This document shows, one piece after another, positions 36,590 through 46,137 of a stretch of DNA of 64,000 nt; position 1 is the stretch's first letter; each line of letters begins with the position of its first letter. The stretch comes from Quercus robur. Taxonomy: Eukaryota > Streptophyta > Magnoliopsida > Fagales > Fagaceae. The DNA lies in assembly GCF_932294415.1 (NCBI RefSeq), contig NC_065535.1, positions 96,178,862 to 96,242,861 on the forward strand, given 5' to 3'. The position numbers were made by a program, and so were the translations under genes. Below the pieces are notes generated by a model that made no database searches, was not told where the DNA came from, and saw only the letters and a list, made by a program, of their open reading frames with translations.

Positions 36590-37020
36590 TTATTGGTTAG
36601 AATATGGAAAATAAACTTTGGCTAACAATTAGTTAAGAGGAGGTAAGTGTAGGTAATTACCAAAATTTGAGGGAGAAACTAGAGAGTTTTAAAACTGAAA
36701 GGATCAAAGTGTTGGGTTGCACTCAATCTCAATGAAGTTCTTTAATTTTCTCTTTAATTTTTTTGGATAGAAATCATGATCTAAATTTATAGTAGCTACT
36801 AGCTGCATAGTGATTTTTTTTTTTCTTTTGCTAATTTATTTTATTGCACCAAGGTCTAGAGTCAAGACACCTGTGGTATGTGTGTAAAGTTTCAAGCATT
36901 AAAGCCCGGTGACATCTGCCATAAAAAGTAGTTGATAGGGACCAAACGATCATATTAGGCCATTACTCCTCGAGTATATGCACTAGATGTGGGAATGCAA
37001 ACAAGATAGAATTCTGCTGA
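36590..37020 (+). repeat. Dispersed repeat, diverged copy of 56262-56717
   Basis: Shared ordered blocks include ACAATTAGTTAAGAGGAGG, GCATAGTGA, CTGGTATGTGT/GTGGTATGTGT, AGTGACATC/GGTGACATC and ACAAGATAGAATTCTG/CCAAGATAGAATTCTG. Class unknown. Both copies lie a few hundred bases beyond the 3' end of a minus-strand gene. Confidence 0.6.
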
Positions 37021-37241
37021 GTGAGAGAGAGAGAATTGGATCTCACAAATAAACAACCAGAGCTTATGCATTCATCATTACCCTGACACTCCAAACCCAA
37101 GAGAAAGAAAACCAAGCCACTCCACAATTCTTTGATTCGCAGAATAAGAAATAATGCCTTCATAACTCATAAACTAGAATTACATACACCATTTTTCCAA
37201 GGATCCATATGAAAGTTATTTAACATACAAAAACACTGAAT

Positions 37242-38746
37242 TTAGTCTAGATATACTTTTACATCAATCCCATTATCAATAAGGGATTGAACCACTGCTC
37301 TGATCTTCCCTTCAAACTTGTCCCTATCCCTCGGAGTATAGGAAGCAGTGTAGACATCAGCCTCTCTTGCCCTGTCAGCTAATATCCGACCAATGGCCAA
37401 ACATGCAGGTATATCTGATCGGGACTTGAGTGCAGCTTTAATGTCCTTAGAGTTCGTACCAGCAACTGCAACCTGCTTGCTTGTCACCCTGTGGGTGAGT
37501 GAGGCTGACACAAAGCGTTTTGAGATGAACACATCAAGTGTAAATGGCTCCATGTACGCTACAGTGCGTTGTTTGAATGATACATGCTTGTTTGGATTTT
37601 TTGACTTCTTCTCCTTCTGGTAAGTGTATGGCCGGCTATTATCATCATCTAGGAAATCCTCTACCCCAAAAAAGCTTCTTGGTGCACAATGAACCTGTAA
37701 AAGTGCAATATTAGAGAAATGTTTGTTTCTCAATTGCCAATTTTTGGAAAAATCTTCAAATGATGCCAATATGAGCAACTTAGCAATTGTGATTTCCAAA
37801 ACCATTATTCATCATTTTAGCCAATGGAGGGAAACATATTGAGAATTTAATATCTCATAAAATTAGGAGCTAGGATACAAGTAACGTAACCCTACAAGTC
37901 CCAAGTAGACCTAAAAGTGTGTATATGACTACTGTCAACCACACTTCTTTAATTTAATAACTCCAATAATGCAACATACAAAGACCTGATATGTTTTGCT
38001 CTATTCTAGGCTCCATTTGTGCAGCTATTTAGATAATTTATTGATGAGGTGTCTGATACAGTGCCTATTTCTCTCTTATTTATGAATGCCTTCTATTCCT
38101 TTCTTAGTTTGCTTAATGGTGGACTTTGAGGGCATGACTTTATCCCTTGAGAAAAGAAATAAAATCAAGCATTAACAAATTAGTAGGGGCAACTGCAGGC
38201 ATAACTAAATAGGAATTCACTGTATATTTAAGCTCATAATGCATAGAATTGTTTAAGCTCAAACAATTATATTAAATTTTAAGTATCTGAAAAAGTTTCG
38301 ACATTGCAGTTCCTGAACTTCATTGGATATCAATTGACTCATGCTAATGCATTATAAGTGCCCCTAACACTTCAACCATTTGTTATTCCACCTAGCCACA
38401 AGTAGTGCCAGTCCACAACACAAATAAGAACAACTGTTTGACTACGCTAAGTAGAGACATCGGAATAAGCAGTTTTGACTATCAATCTATATATTACTTT
38501 TCTTTCAACTTTTAGCCAGTTTTAGCGCATGCAATGTTGACAACAGGCAGTAATCAACAAAAGGAAACATTTTGAGAAACTTTTTTTTTGAATACATGTA
38601 AAGTAGATACCTGTCCATTATGAACATCGCTCGTGAGAACATACAAGTAAGGCCTAAATTTGTCTCCTCCATACGCATTAACCCCTCTGTTACACACCTT
38701 CCCAAGCACATGCTTCAACATGTTTTCAAACACCCAATACCCTTTT
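37242..38746 (-). CDS. uL18-family ribosomal protein (Ribosomal_L18p/L5e), two exons visible
   Basis: Last exon 37694-37242 (acceptor TTTTACAG, stop at 37242); previous exon 38746-38611 (acceptor GTTTTTTAG, donor GTATCTAC). Joined, they read ...TSDVHNGQ-VHCAPRSFFGVEDF..., and the fold ends with the uL18 core: SKQVAVAGTNSKDIKAAL, ACLAIGRILADRARE and YDRDKFEGK-type text (here PRDRDKFEGKIRAVVQSL). The protein would bind 5S rRNA on a large ribosomal subunit. Members of this plant family are thought to be mainly organellar; the location cannot be read here. Translation may start at the ATG at 38721 (187 aa), but the T-rich acceptor just upstream suggests a further 5' exon, possibly encoding a targeting peptide, which I did not find. 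It is convergent with the MAPKKK gene. Confidence 0.85.
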
Positions 38747-39552
38747 CTAAAAAACACAAATTATTTCAGTACCAATGCAATCCTCCTGAAAAATAAAAAA
38801 CAATAGAATATCACCAAAAAATTACAATTGCCAAAAGCTTCACAATATACCCAGAAATTGTAAATTAATGTTAGAATCCAAAACTAATAACATTTATCGA
38901 ATACCTAACATTGGAAAGGGTATGAGGAAATGAAAGATAATCAGTCAATAATTTTTATACAAAGAGAAATGCAAAAGATTGAGAGTCAAGCATTTTGTCA
39001 AACACCTAACGTGCAGTATGAAAAAACAGATGCATTGATATAAAATTTTGGGAGTTATGGGAAAAGGGTACATTTGTAATCAAAGGGACTTGCTATAAGC
39101 GTTGAATTAAAGATGGGTGTAGAAGGAAAGCTCGAAACAGTGGGAGAGAGACTATCCCTGGACACAAAGTAAACGGGATTGTGTTCCACACTGAGACAAA
39201 AGACATGAAAGTGACCGAAATCAAAAAGGAGAAGTTCATACACGGGCTTTGGTTTCGTGTGGGCTGGTCCAGCTTGAACATCAAGGTGTGGTGCACCTTA
39301 TTATCATTACACACGCAGGCCGCGAGAAAAATATACATATGGTCATCCCTACAGATTATTTGGAAATATATGTAATTTTAAAAATATTTTATTAATATAA
39401 TCGAAATTATCTTTATATATCAGCGAATCACTTGAAAGTTGAAACTATCTTAATAAGAAAATATATTCTATTAACAGTCTAAGATATATATATATATATA
39501 TATATACACACCGTGGAGTTTTCCTTATAATATGGTTTCATGACTTTCATCT
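38747..39552. other. Upstream region of the uL18 gene
   Basis: The first 5' exon or promoter of the minus-strand uL18 gene is expected here. On the minus strand, 39243-39055 is open but has no recognised family. A (TA)n run lies at 39485-39506. Confidence 0.4.
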
Positions 39553-39562
39553 ATAATAATTG

Positions 39563-39984
39563 GGACAAAATAGGCTTTTGCCCTTTTTGGGCAAATTAAT
39601 TAGCTTTATACCCCTTTCCCAAACTAAGTAGGGAAATGCACATCTTTTAAAACTCGATTTATGATAAATCGAGTTAGAAAAAAAAAAAATTCTAAAGCCC
39701 TATAGTGACGTTTTTTAACTCGACTTTAATGAAATCGAGTTATAGGCAATTTTTTTACCTATAACTTGATTTCATTGAGATTGAGTTAAAAAACGTCATT
39801 ATAAGTCTTAAAAAACCTCACTATAGGCTCATTAAAACGCCACTATAGGGTTTCAGATTTTTTTTTTTCTAACTCGATTTATCATAAATCGAGTTTTAAA
39901 AGAGGGGCATTTCCTTACTTAGTTTGGGAAAGGGGTTATAAAGTTAATTAATTTGCCCGAAAAGGGCAAAAACCCATTTTGTCC
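39563..39984. mobile_element. MULE-type MITE with long TIRs and perfect 10-bp TSD
   Basis: ATAATAATTG flanks both ends (39553-39562 and 39985-39994). The termini GGACAAAATAGGCTTTTGCC and its inverted partner begin TIRs of about 140 bp, containing CTTTCCCAAACTAAG and AACTCGATTTAT-GATAAATCGAGTT, itself a palindrome. The 422-bp element has no coding frame. A 9-11 bp target duplication with long TIRs is the Mutator-like pattern. The centre holds CTATAGTGACGTTTT and CGCCACTATAGGG units shared with elements at 13.3 and 16.0 kb. Confidence 0.92.
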
Positions 39985-40108
39985 ATAATAATTGACCATA
40001 TTAATAATCTATACATTCCGACATGCAACACATGTTGAATCACTTTGGGAGGAAACTTTGCACATTGTTCCACTATTATTAATAACTAACTAGTTGCACA
40101 CCCGTGGG

Positions 40109-40180
40109 TTCAGTTAGCTCAATTGGTAAAATATCTGATAGTTGTATGATAAAGAGCTATCATCAGGAGCGGATCATTTT
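40109..40180 (+). repeat. tRNA-derived (SINE-like) fragment
   Basis: GTTAGCTCAATTGGTAAAAT fits an A-box and D-arm, followed by an anticodon-like stem GATAGTTGTATGATAAAGAGCTATC. There is no complete acceptor stem, so it is not a functional tRNA. It sits beside the Helitron B 3' end and may explain the lost hairpin. Confidence 0.45.
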
Positions 40181-40640
40181 GTAATATGATATAATCCATA
40201 ATTTATTCTCTTTAAAATTTATCGAAGATAATTTATTCTCCTAAAAAATTGAACTATTTCTAAAAGTATTTTCCAAATCTCTATCTCTACAAATATATCA
40301 TTTTATCATTTTGGATTTTTTTTTTGATTCGATATTTATAACCCAATAATCGAGGGACATGCCAATAAAATGTTAGATTTCCATTTTTTCTTTACGTGAT
40401 GAGATTGTATTATATTTTAATTCTTTTGATTTTCCAGGTGCATTCTTTGTACTAGCTGCATGCATCCTTAATTCCTAAAAGTGATGTCTAGTTAAATGCC
40501 AACAGAAAAGGATAAGACCAAAAAAAATAAAAATAAAGGTTTAACAGGTTAGAATCATTATGTACAAAAACTTATTTACAATAAGGTAAATAAATAAAAT
40601 ACGTTTTAAACAAACCTTACTTCAGTAAAATGATCAAATT

Positions 40641-41630
40641 TGTTAGGACATATGATTGTTAAGGACATATTTTGTGTAATTGGCTAATCTTTTGACAAAA
40701 CGCATTTTATTTGTATTTGGGTAGATCTAAGATGTGTTTAATACTTCAAGAAACATGTTATTCAAGTCTAGTATTAAAGCCATGAAGATTGGACCAAAAA
40801 ACAAGTGAAGAAAAGCTATTCATTAAAACTAGACAGATAGCTCGATACCTACAAACAGATAGCTTGACAGTTGCTCGACAGATAGCTATCTATCGAGATT
40901 TAATGAATGAAGCTTGTCAGATTCTCGATCGATCAAGGTATCTATCAAGGTTACGGGAATTCAAATTTCCAAATCTGATTTTCAGCCTAAGCTTATGTAC
41001 TTGTGTAGGGTTTCCTTTCTCATAACCCTAGACCTATATAAGGCTTATTTTAGAGGCTGTTACATATGAGAATACAAGGAGAACATATGCAAAAGGTGAC
41101 CGATGCCTTATTCTCTCTAAAAGAAGCTACTGCGTCTTTGCGCCTTAGGGTTTTGTAACCAAGTGCTTCTTGATCTTCATTGTTGATGAAGTGAAGAACT
41201 TTGCAGCCAACATTCTTTTTCCTCAAGTTGGTGAGTGAGTCACGTACTAGGATTCGTGCAACAAAAAGGGTGGTGTTCATATATTGAAGAGTTTAGAGGT
41301 TCTGAAGCGGTAGAAGGTTTCTGCTGTAACTTCATCTATGGGGATTGTAGAGTTTAGGGACAAAAGTTTTGTACTAGATCTGAAACTTCTCTTTACTATA
41401 GTGAATTGCTTTTCGGGAAGGTTTCCCCCCAGGTTTTTTACTGTGAAACTAGTTTGTTTCATTGGTTTTCCTAGGTCATCATATCTTGTCTTATTTATTT
41501 TTCCGCTGCATGATTTTGACATGATATTGATGTTTGTTTATTTTAACAAGTTTTATTCATAATAAATCTAATTAACAACTTGGGTTTAAAACTTGTTAAT
41601 TCTATCAACCAGGGTCTAAATTTCCCAACA
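40641..41630 (+). mobile_element. Solo LTR (Copia-like), 990 bp, TSD AAATT
   Basis: It starts TGTTAGGACATATG and ends TTTCCCAACA, with 5-bp duplications AAATT at 40636-40640 and 41631-41635. Inside is a TATA-like CCTATATAAGG near 41032 and a CTCGATCGATC/TATCTATCGAG palindromic region at 40830-40950. No internal domain or second LTR is present, so it is a product of LTR-LTR recombination. Assignment to Copia is by general appearance only. It is nested in Helitron B. Confidence 0.88.
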
Positions 41631-42192
41631 AAATTTAATAGACCCTCACTTATACCAATTTCCATCAAAGACCAAATTGTAAGATAGTAATGTGCCATTG
41701 ATTCCACCCATGTCCACCGCCAATGTCCACTACATATATTCATCAATGTGTCCATATACAAATCACTCACTTGTCATTACATTCATTTTATCAATGTTCT
41801 GAATTTCCATAGAAAATCAAAATAGTGGGTATACAAATTATAACTAAGTGAGTCACTTGTATCTGCCATGATATTGTGGTTTGGTGGCAAACTTGCTAAA
41901 CTTGGCCAGTTGCTTTTGCCTTGGAGATGATGGCTATTAGCATTCTAGGTAGTGAACTTTAAATGGCTATGGGAAATTATCAGATTGTATCAGTTGCTAT
42001 GCCCCATCAATGCTTAGATGGTAGAAAATGTCACATAAGCATTTAAATATATATATATATATATATAACTATATATATATATTTTTATATATATATATAT
42101 ATATTTATATATTTTATGTACCAATTGTTTTTCCTTTCTTTATTTTTCCTTTTTATTTTCTTACATTTTCTTTAATCAAACGGAATTTCATT

Positions 42193-43244
42193 TTACTTTC
42201 TCACAATGTTCTTCCCAAACCCAGAATATGCAGTTACTTGAGGAGTTTTTGAAAAGTACATATATAGAATGAGATCACCAGCACTCATTATTTTATCTCT
42301 AAAAGCATCATTCAGCTCGTTAGCAAGTAAATATCTAAGTACAAGTACTATATGTGCACCAAATTGAATCATTTGAGAATCTCCATGAGGCCTTGATAGA
42401 AACCACAATACCCATCGACCAACCAAATTATTCTAAACAGGCAGATTGCTCTACAGATATTTCCAAGCTCAATACCTATAACAAAATAGGACCCTGAATC
42501 AAACAACAAAATCACTACACCTACAAAGAAATATATAGCAAAAGAACCCCAAAATTGAAACCCATTTCTAGTCCATGTACCCATTTTGCAAATCTTGCCC
42601 AAAACAAAACCCATTTCACATATTGGTGGAGGTAGTAGATGGTCATTTATTCACCACAGACAGTAAAGTTCATTCGAATCAAAGTTGAGATACTAGAATC
42701 ATTGATAAAAATTTTTATTTTTTATTTGTTTCTCTAAGTCAATTCTTAGATAAAAGAAAATAAAAACCAAAATGAAAACATCACATTGAAGTTAATTATT
42801 AATTAGAAAAACATAATAGCAAATATATTGAGAGTAACATTCCTGCAGTCTCAAGAAAGGCAACTATAAAGCAATTTATAATAAACATGATCAAATGCCC
42901 AACTAAAATCAATTTTGAAAAAGAAAAAAATATATTTGAATAGTTTTGAGACCATAAAAATTCAAACTCATTCATCATAAAACCCCAAATTTGAATTACA
43001 TTTTTTTCCCTAGTTATGAGATGGAAATAAACAAATAAAAATAAGAATAATACAAATAACAAAACTCAGTTTGAGTTCATACCCTTTGGACATGAGCTAC
43101 TAATGTTCACCTCTCACGTACCTCAGTTTTGTTCACAAGCTCTAGAGTCACTCTCTGTCTTTTGCACTCATTTGATTGGGTTTTGGCAGATGGACTTAAG
43201 CCATGACCAAAAGAACGGGAAAAACACTTAAGAAAATATCTCAT
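42193..43244 (-). pseudogene. Host-gene-like fragments inside Helitron B, unidentified
   Basis: On the minus strand, 43244-43122 reads as a 41-codon first exon starting MRYFLKCFSRSFGHG and ending LVNKTE, followed by a GTACGTGAG donor. Further on, 42426-42193 is open and reads WFLSRPHGDSQMIQFGAHIV then LVLRYLLANELNDAF, ILYMYFSKTPQVTAYSGFGK; it looks like real protein rather than AT-rich noise. I do not recognise the family. The composition contrasts with the AT-rich Helitron body, as expected for gene capture. Joining of the two pieces is not demonstrated. Confidence 0.5.
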
Positions 43245-43490
43245 TGTAGGGCATACCGATTAATTTGTGGAGCGAGAACAATTGAAAATTTATAAAGAAA
43301 AAAAAAAGAAAAAAAGAAAAAGAGGTGAGGAGGTGAGGCGGTTGCAATCTACCACTAACTATCAAAATTCCATATAATAACAGTATTTGAAGAGTCTGGG
43401 CTAATGGAGAGACATGTGCTGATGTGGCTTAATTAGAATGTAACAACAATAAATGCTGCGTTTTAGCTTTTAGATATATATAGATATAGA

Positions 43491-44088
43491 CTAGTCGCAG
43501 ACCCACGCGATGCGTGGGAAACTAGGAATAGATAATTATATTTTAGTTATTATATAATATATAATTTGTTCTCTAAATTTTGTGGAAAATAATTTGTTCT
43601 CCCAAAAAATTAAACAATTTCTAAAATTATTTTTCATTTATCTATCTCAAAAAATATATCATCATTTTATTATTTGGATTTGTTTTTATTGATATTATTC
43701 ATTTTTTAAGCAATCCATATTTGATAAATTATGTTATTATGCGTTATATTTTCCTAATTTGTTTTCCTGTACTACTAAACAGTTTGAGTTTCAAATATAT
43801 TATTCAAAATTTTCATTCTCTTAAAAAGAAATTATTATATTTATAATTTTTCTTATCGTAGGAGTAGCTTCGAACTATTGATTGGGTTTTGTTTATTAAT
43901 ATAGATACATGAGATTGAAACCATATATTTCTTAGACATTCCTAAAATACCATATTATAAATTTAATATTTAATATTTAAAATAATATGCAGGAAAAAAG
44001 TAGACTTTATGTCTAAAATTGAACACTTCACCTATTGAAATGAAAGAAAATAATTTGTATAACAACATAAAGAGAACGTGATCTAACG

Positions 44089-44125
<37 letters not shown>

Positions 44126-44666
44126 AAAAACTACATACACTTTCATTTATTAAGATTTAATTTCCTTTAAATAAAGCTTCATATATCATTTTTGTCACTA
44201 CACTCCTGTTGAGATTTCTCATCCGCCACATCATTAGCTACATTATTATTCTTTTTATTATTTATTTTTTACTTTTAATTTTTTGAAAATATTAAATATA
44301 TAAATACATTGGCTTTACAAATTCATCTCAGGCAATTTTAACTTTACATATTCATATACTTTAATTTTAATGTTATAACTAAATAATAAATCAATGAAAA
44401 ATTAAAACAAACATTTGATAGACACATTCAAATTCATAGCCAAGATTGTTTTTTTGATATAAATTCAAAATCTCACTTCCAAAATAACTAAGTATTATGT
44501 CCCAAAAAAAAAAAAAAATCAAACAAAAGTGATAAGAGGGAGAGAGAAGACTTGTGATGGAAAACTTAAAAAACCAAACATGCTACTAAATCATATTAAC
44601 CCAAAATAGTATTATAAAATAAATACAATGATTCATCAACCTAAAGTAAAGTTGTAAAAAGAATAC

Positions 44667-44747
<81 letters not shown>

Positions 44748-45484
44748 ATCACCTTTTTCAAGAGATAAATAGAAAATAAAATGAGAAGACGAAGTATCAA
44801 AATAAAAAATATATTCACAAGTCAAACACCAAATTATCCAAGCCATGCTATATAATATAATAACATTATATTCTTGTAAACTATCTTTATATGTAATAGA
44901 ATAACATTTAACTGTCATAGAAAAGAAAAAAGATAATAACTTAAAAATACAAAACCAAATTGCATCAACCCAAAATAAAATTCTAAAGAACACATAAATT
45001 CATCAATCTAAAGTAAAGATGCAAAAAATAAAAAATTCACTAATGGGAGAGAGAATGACATATTTATAGTAATAGAATGAGAATAAGAAGAGCCAAAATA
45101 AAAGAAAGAGGAAGGGATAGATGAAGAGTGACATGAAGGTTGAGAGTAGTGGAGAGATAAAAAGGTAAAAGAGAAATTATGGTTGGAAGTAGTGGAGAGA
45201 AATGAGAAATAGTAGTGGGTTAATCCCATATTGGAAAATAAATGTGAGTTAAAGAGATTTAAAACTTGTGCTGTGTATCCAAGAGTTAGGCCTTTTTGGA
45301 TATACACCATTATTAGTTTCTTTAAGACCTTCTCTCCTCTCCCCGTGTGTGTGTGTATGTTAAAATACTTAATATTCTAAAAAAAAGAAAAAAATAAAAA
45401 AGGTAATTGACATGGTCGCTGATGTGGCTCAACAGGAGCGTTATAACAATAAATACTACGTTTTAGTTTTTAGATATATATAGA
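43491..45484 (-). mobile_element. Helitron A (non-autonomous), intact ends
   Basis: On the minus strand it begins TCTATATATATC at 45484, preceded by A, and ends with hairpin CCCACGCATCGCGTGGG, then TCTGCGACTAG at 43491, followed by T. These are textbook Helitron features: TC start, CTRR end, a 16-20 bp hairpin about 10 bp before the end, A^T insertion, no TIR, no TSD. No RepHel frame occurs; the interior is AT-rich with a (GA)n microsatellite and no recognised captured gene. It abuts Helitron B without a spacer. Confidence 0.88.
44672..44743 (+). repeat. (TA)n(GA)n microsatellite
   Basis: About 9 TA units, then about 28 GA units, inside Helitron A. Confidence 0.97.
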
Positions 45485-45842
45485 TTGACTCCAAGATTTC
45501 TTATGAACATCAGAACATGGACATCTCAGGTAATTCAATCTTGTGGCTTTTCATTAACATTTGCGGCATGCTTAATACATGCAAGTCAGATGAGATGTGG
45601 TGTTTCTTATGACCAGCAAGTAACTTGTAAGAACCTAACCTTTGAAGCAAGCACAAACAATATGTAGGATGGAGAATGTACCTTTTATTATATTAAATTA
45701 AAGTGCACAATTATAATATATAATGTAAATAATTAAAAATTTTATTTTGAATTTCTTAAAACTTTTTGTATAGAATTTTAGGTGGAATAATATTTTATAT
45801 TTCTTAAAACTTAGTATTAGAGTTTTATCTCAAATAAACTAT

Positions 45843-45954
45843 TTTAACAATTGATAAGCTACTTGATATAGTAATATAGGATAGGCCTTTTTTTGGAGTT
45901 TAACAATTGATAAGCTACTTGATATAGTAATATAGGATAGGCCTTTTTTTGGAG
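45843..45954 (+). repeat. Exact 56-bp tandem duplication
   Basis: The unit starting TTTAACAATTGATAAGCTAC occurs at 45843-45898 and again immediately at 45899-45954 with no mismatch seen. A second, imperfect direct repeat (ATTATCCAACGTG-AACACAATAC) follows at 45976-46056. Otherwise 45485-46091 is AT-rich with no gene. Confidence 0.9.
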
Positions 45955-46060
45955 TTTGTAATATAGTTTTATATAAAATAAACTATTTCAATAATTATCC
46001 AACGTGTAACACAATACATAATAAAAATCCATTATCCAACGTGAAACACAATACCTTAAG

Positions 46061-46088
46061 TTGTATCAAAAAAAAAAAAAAAAAAAAA
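46061..46088 (+). mobile_element. Minimal retroposon: 7 bp plus poly-A, with 13-bp TSD
   Basis: TTGTATC followed by about 21 A is flanked by ACAATACCTTAAG at 46048-46060 and 46089-46101. A perfect 13-bp duplication around a tail-only insert is the mark of an extremely 5'-truncated LINE- or SINE-type insertion. Confidence 0.7.
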
Positions 46089-46137
46089 ACAATACCTTAA
46101 GTCATTTTTTTTTTTTTGGTCAATGGGGAATACTGCA

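Larger units (their letters stand above)
40090..43490 (-). mobile_element. Helitron B (non-autonomous), carrying host-like sequence and a nested solo LTR
   Basis: On the minus strand it starts TCTATATCTATATATATC at 43490 and ends CTAG at 40093-40090, followed by T. The terminal 300 bp are collinear with Helitron A: compare TAATTTATTCTC...AAAAAATTGAACTATTTCTAAAA here with the copy after 43560. Near its 5' end both share CTGATGTGGCT and AACAATAAATGCTGCGTTTTAG. No Rep/helicase frame exists, so it is non-autonomous. The 3' hairpin is degraded to CCCACGGGTGTG and is followed by a tRNA-like segment at 40109-40180. Confidence 0.8.

Noticed and set aside
40109-40180. Functional tRNA gene
   Set aside because: Only the 5' half resembles a tRNA; there is no paired acceptor stem or T-arm.
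42193-42426. Resemblance of VTAYSGFGK-type text to Ric8/synembryn C-termini
   Set aside because: The match is a few residues from memory and not specific; the fragment is left unidentified.
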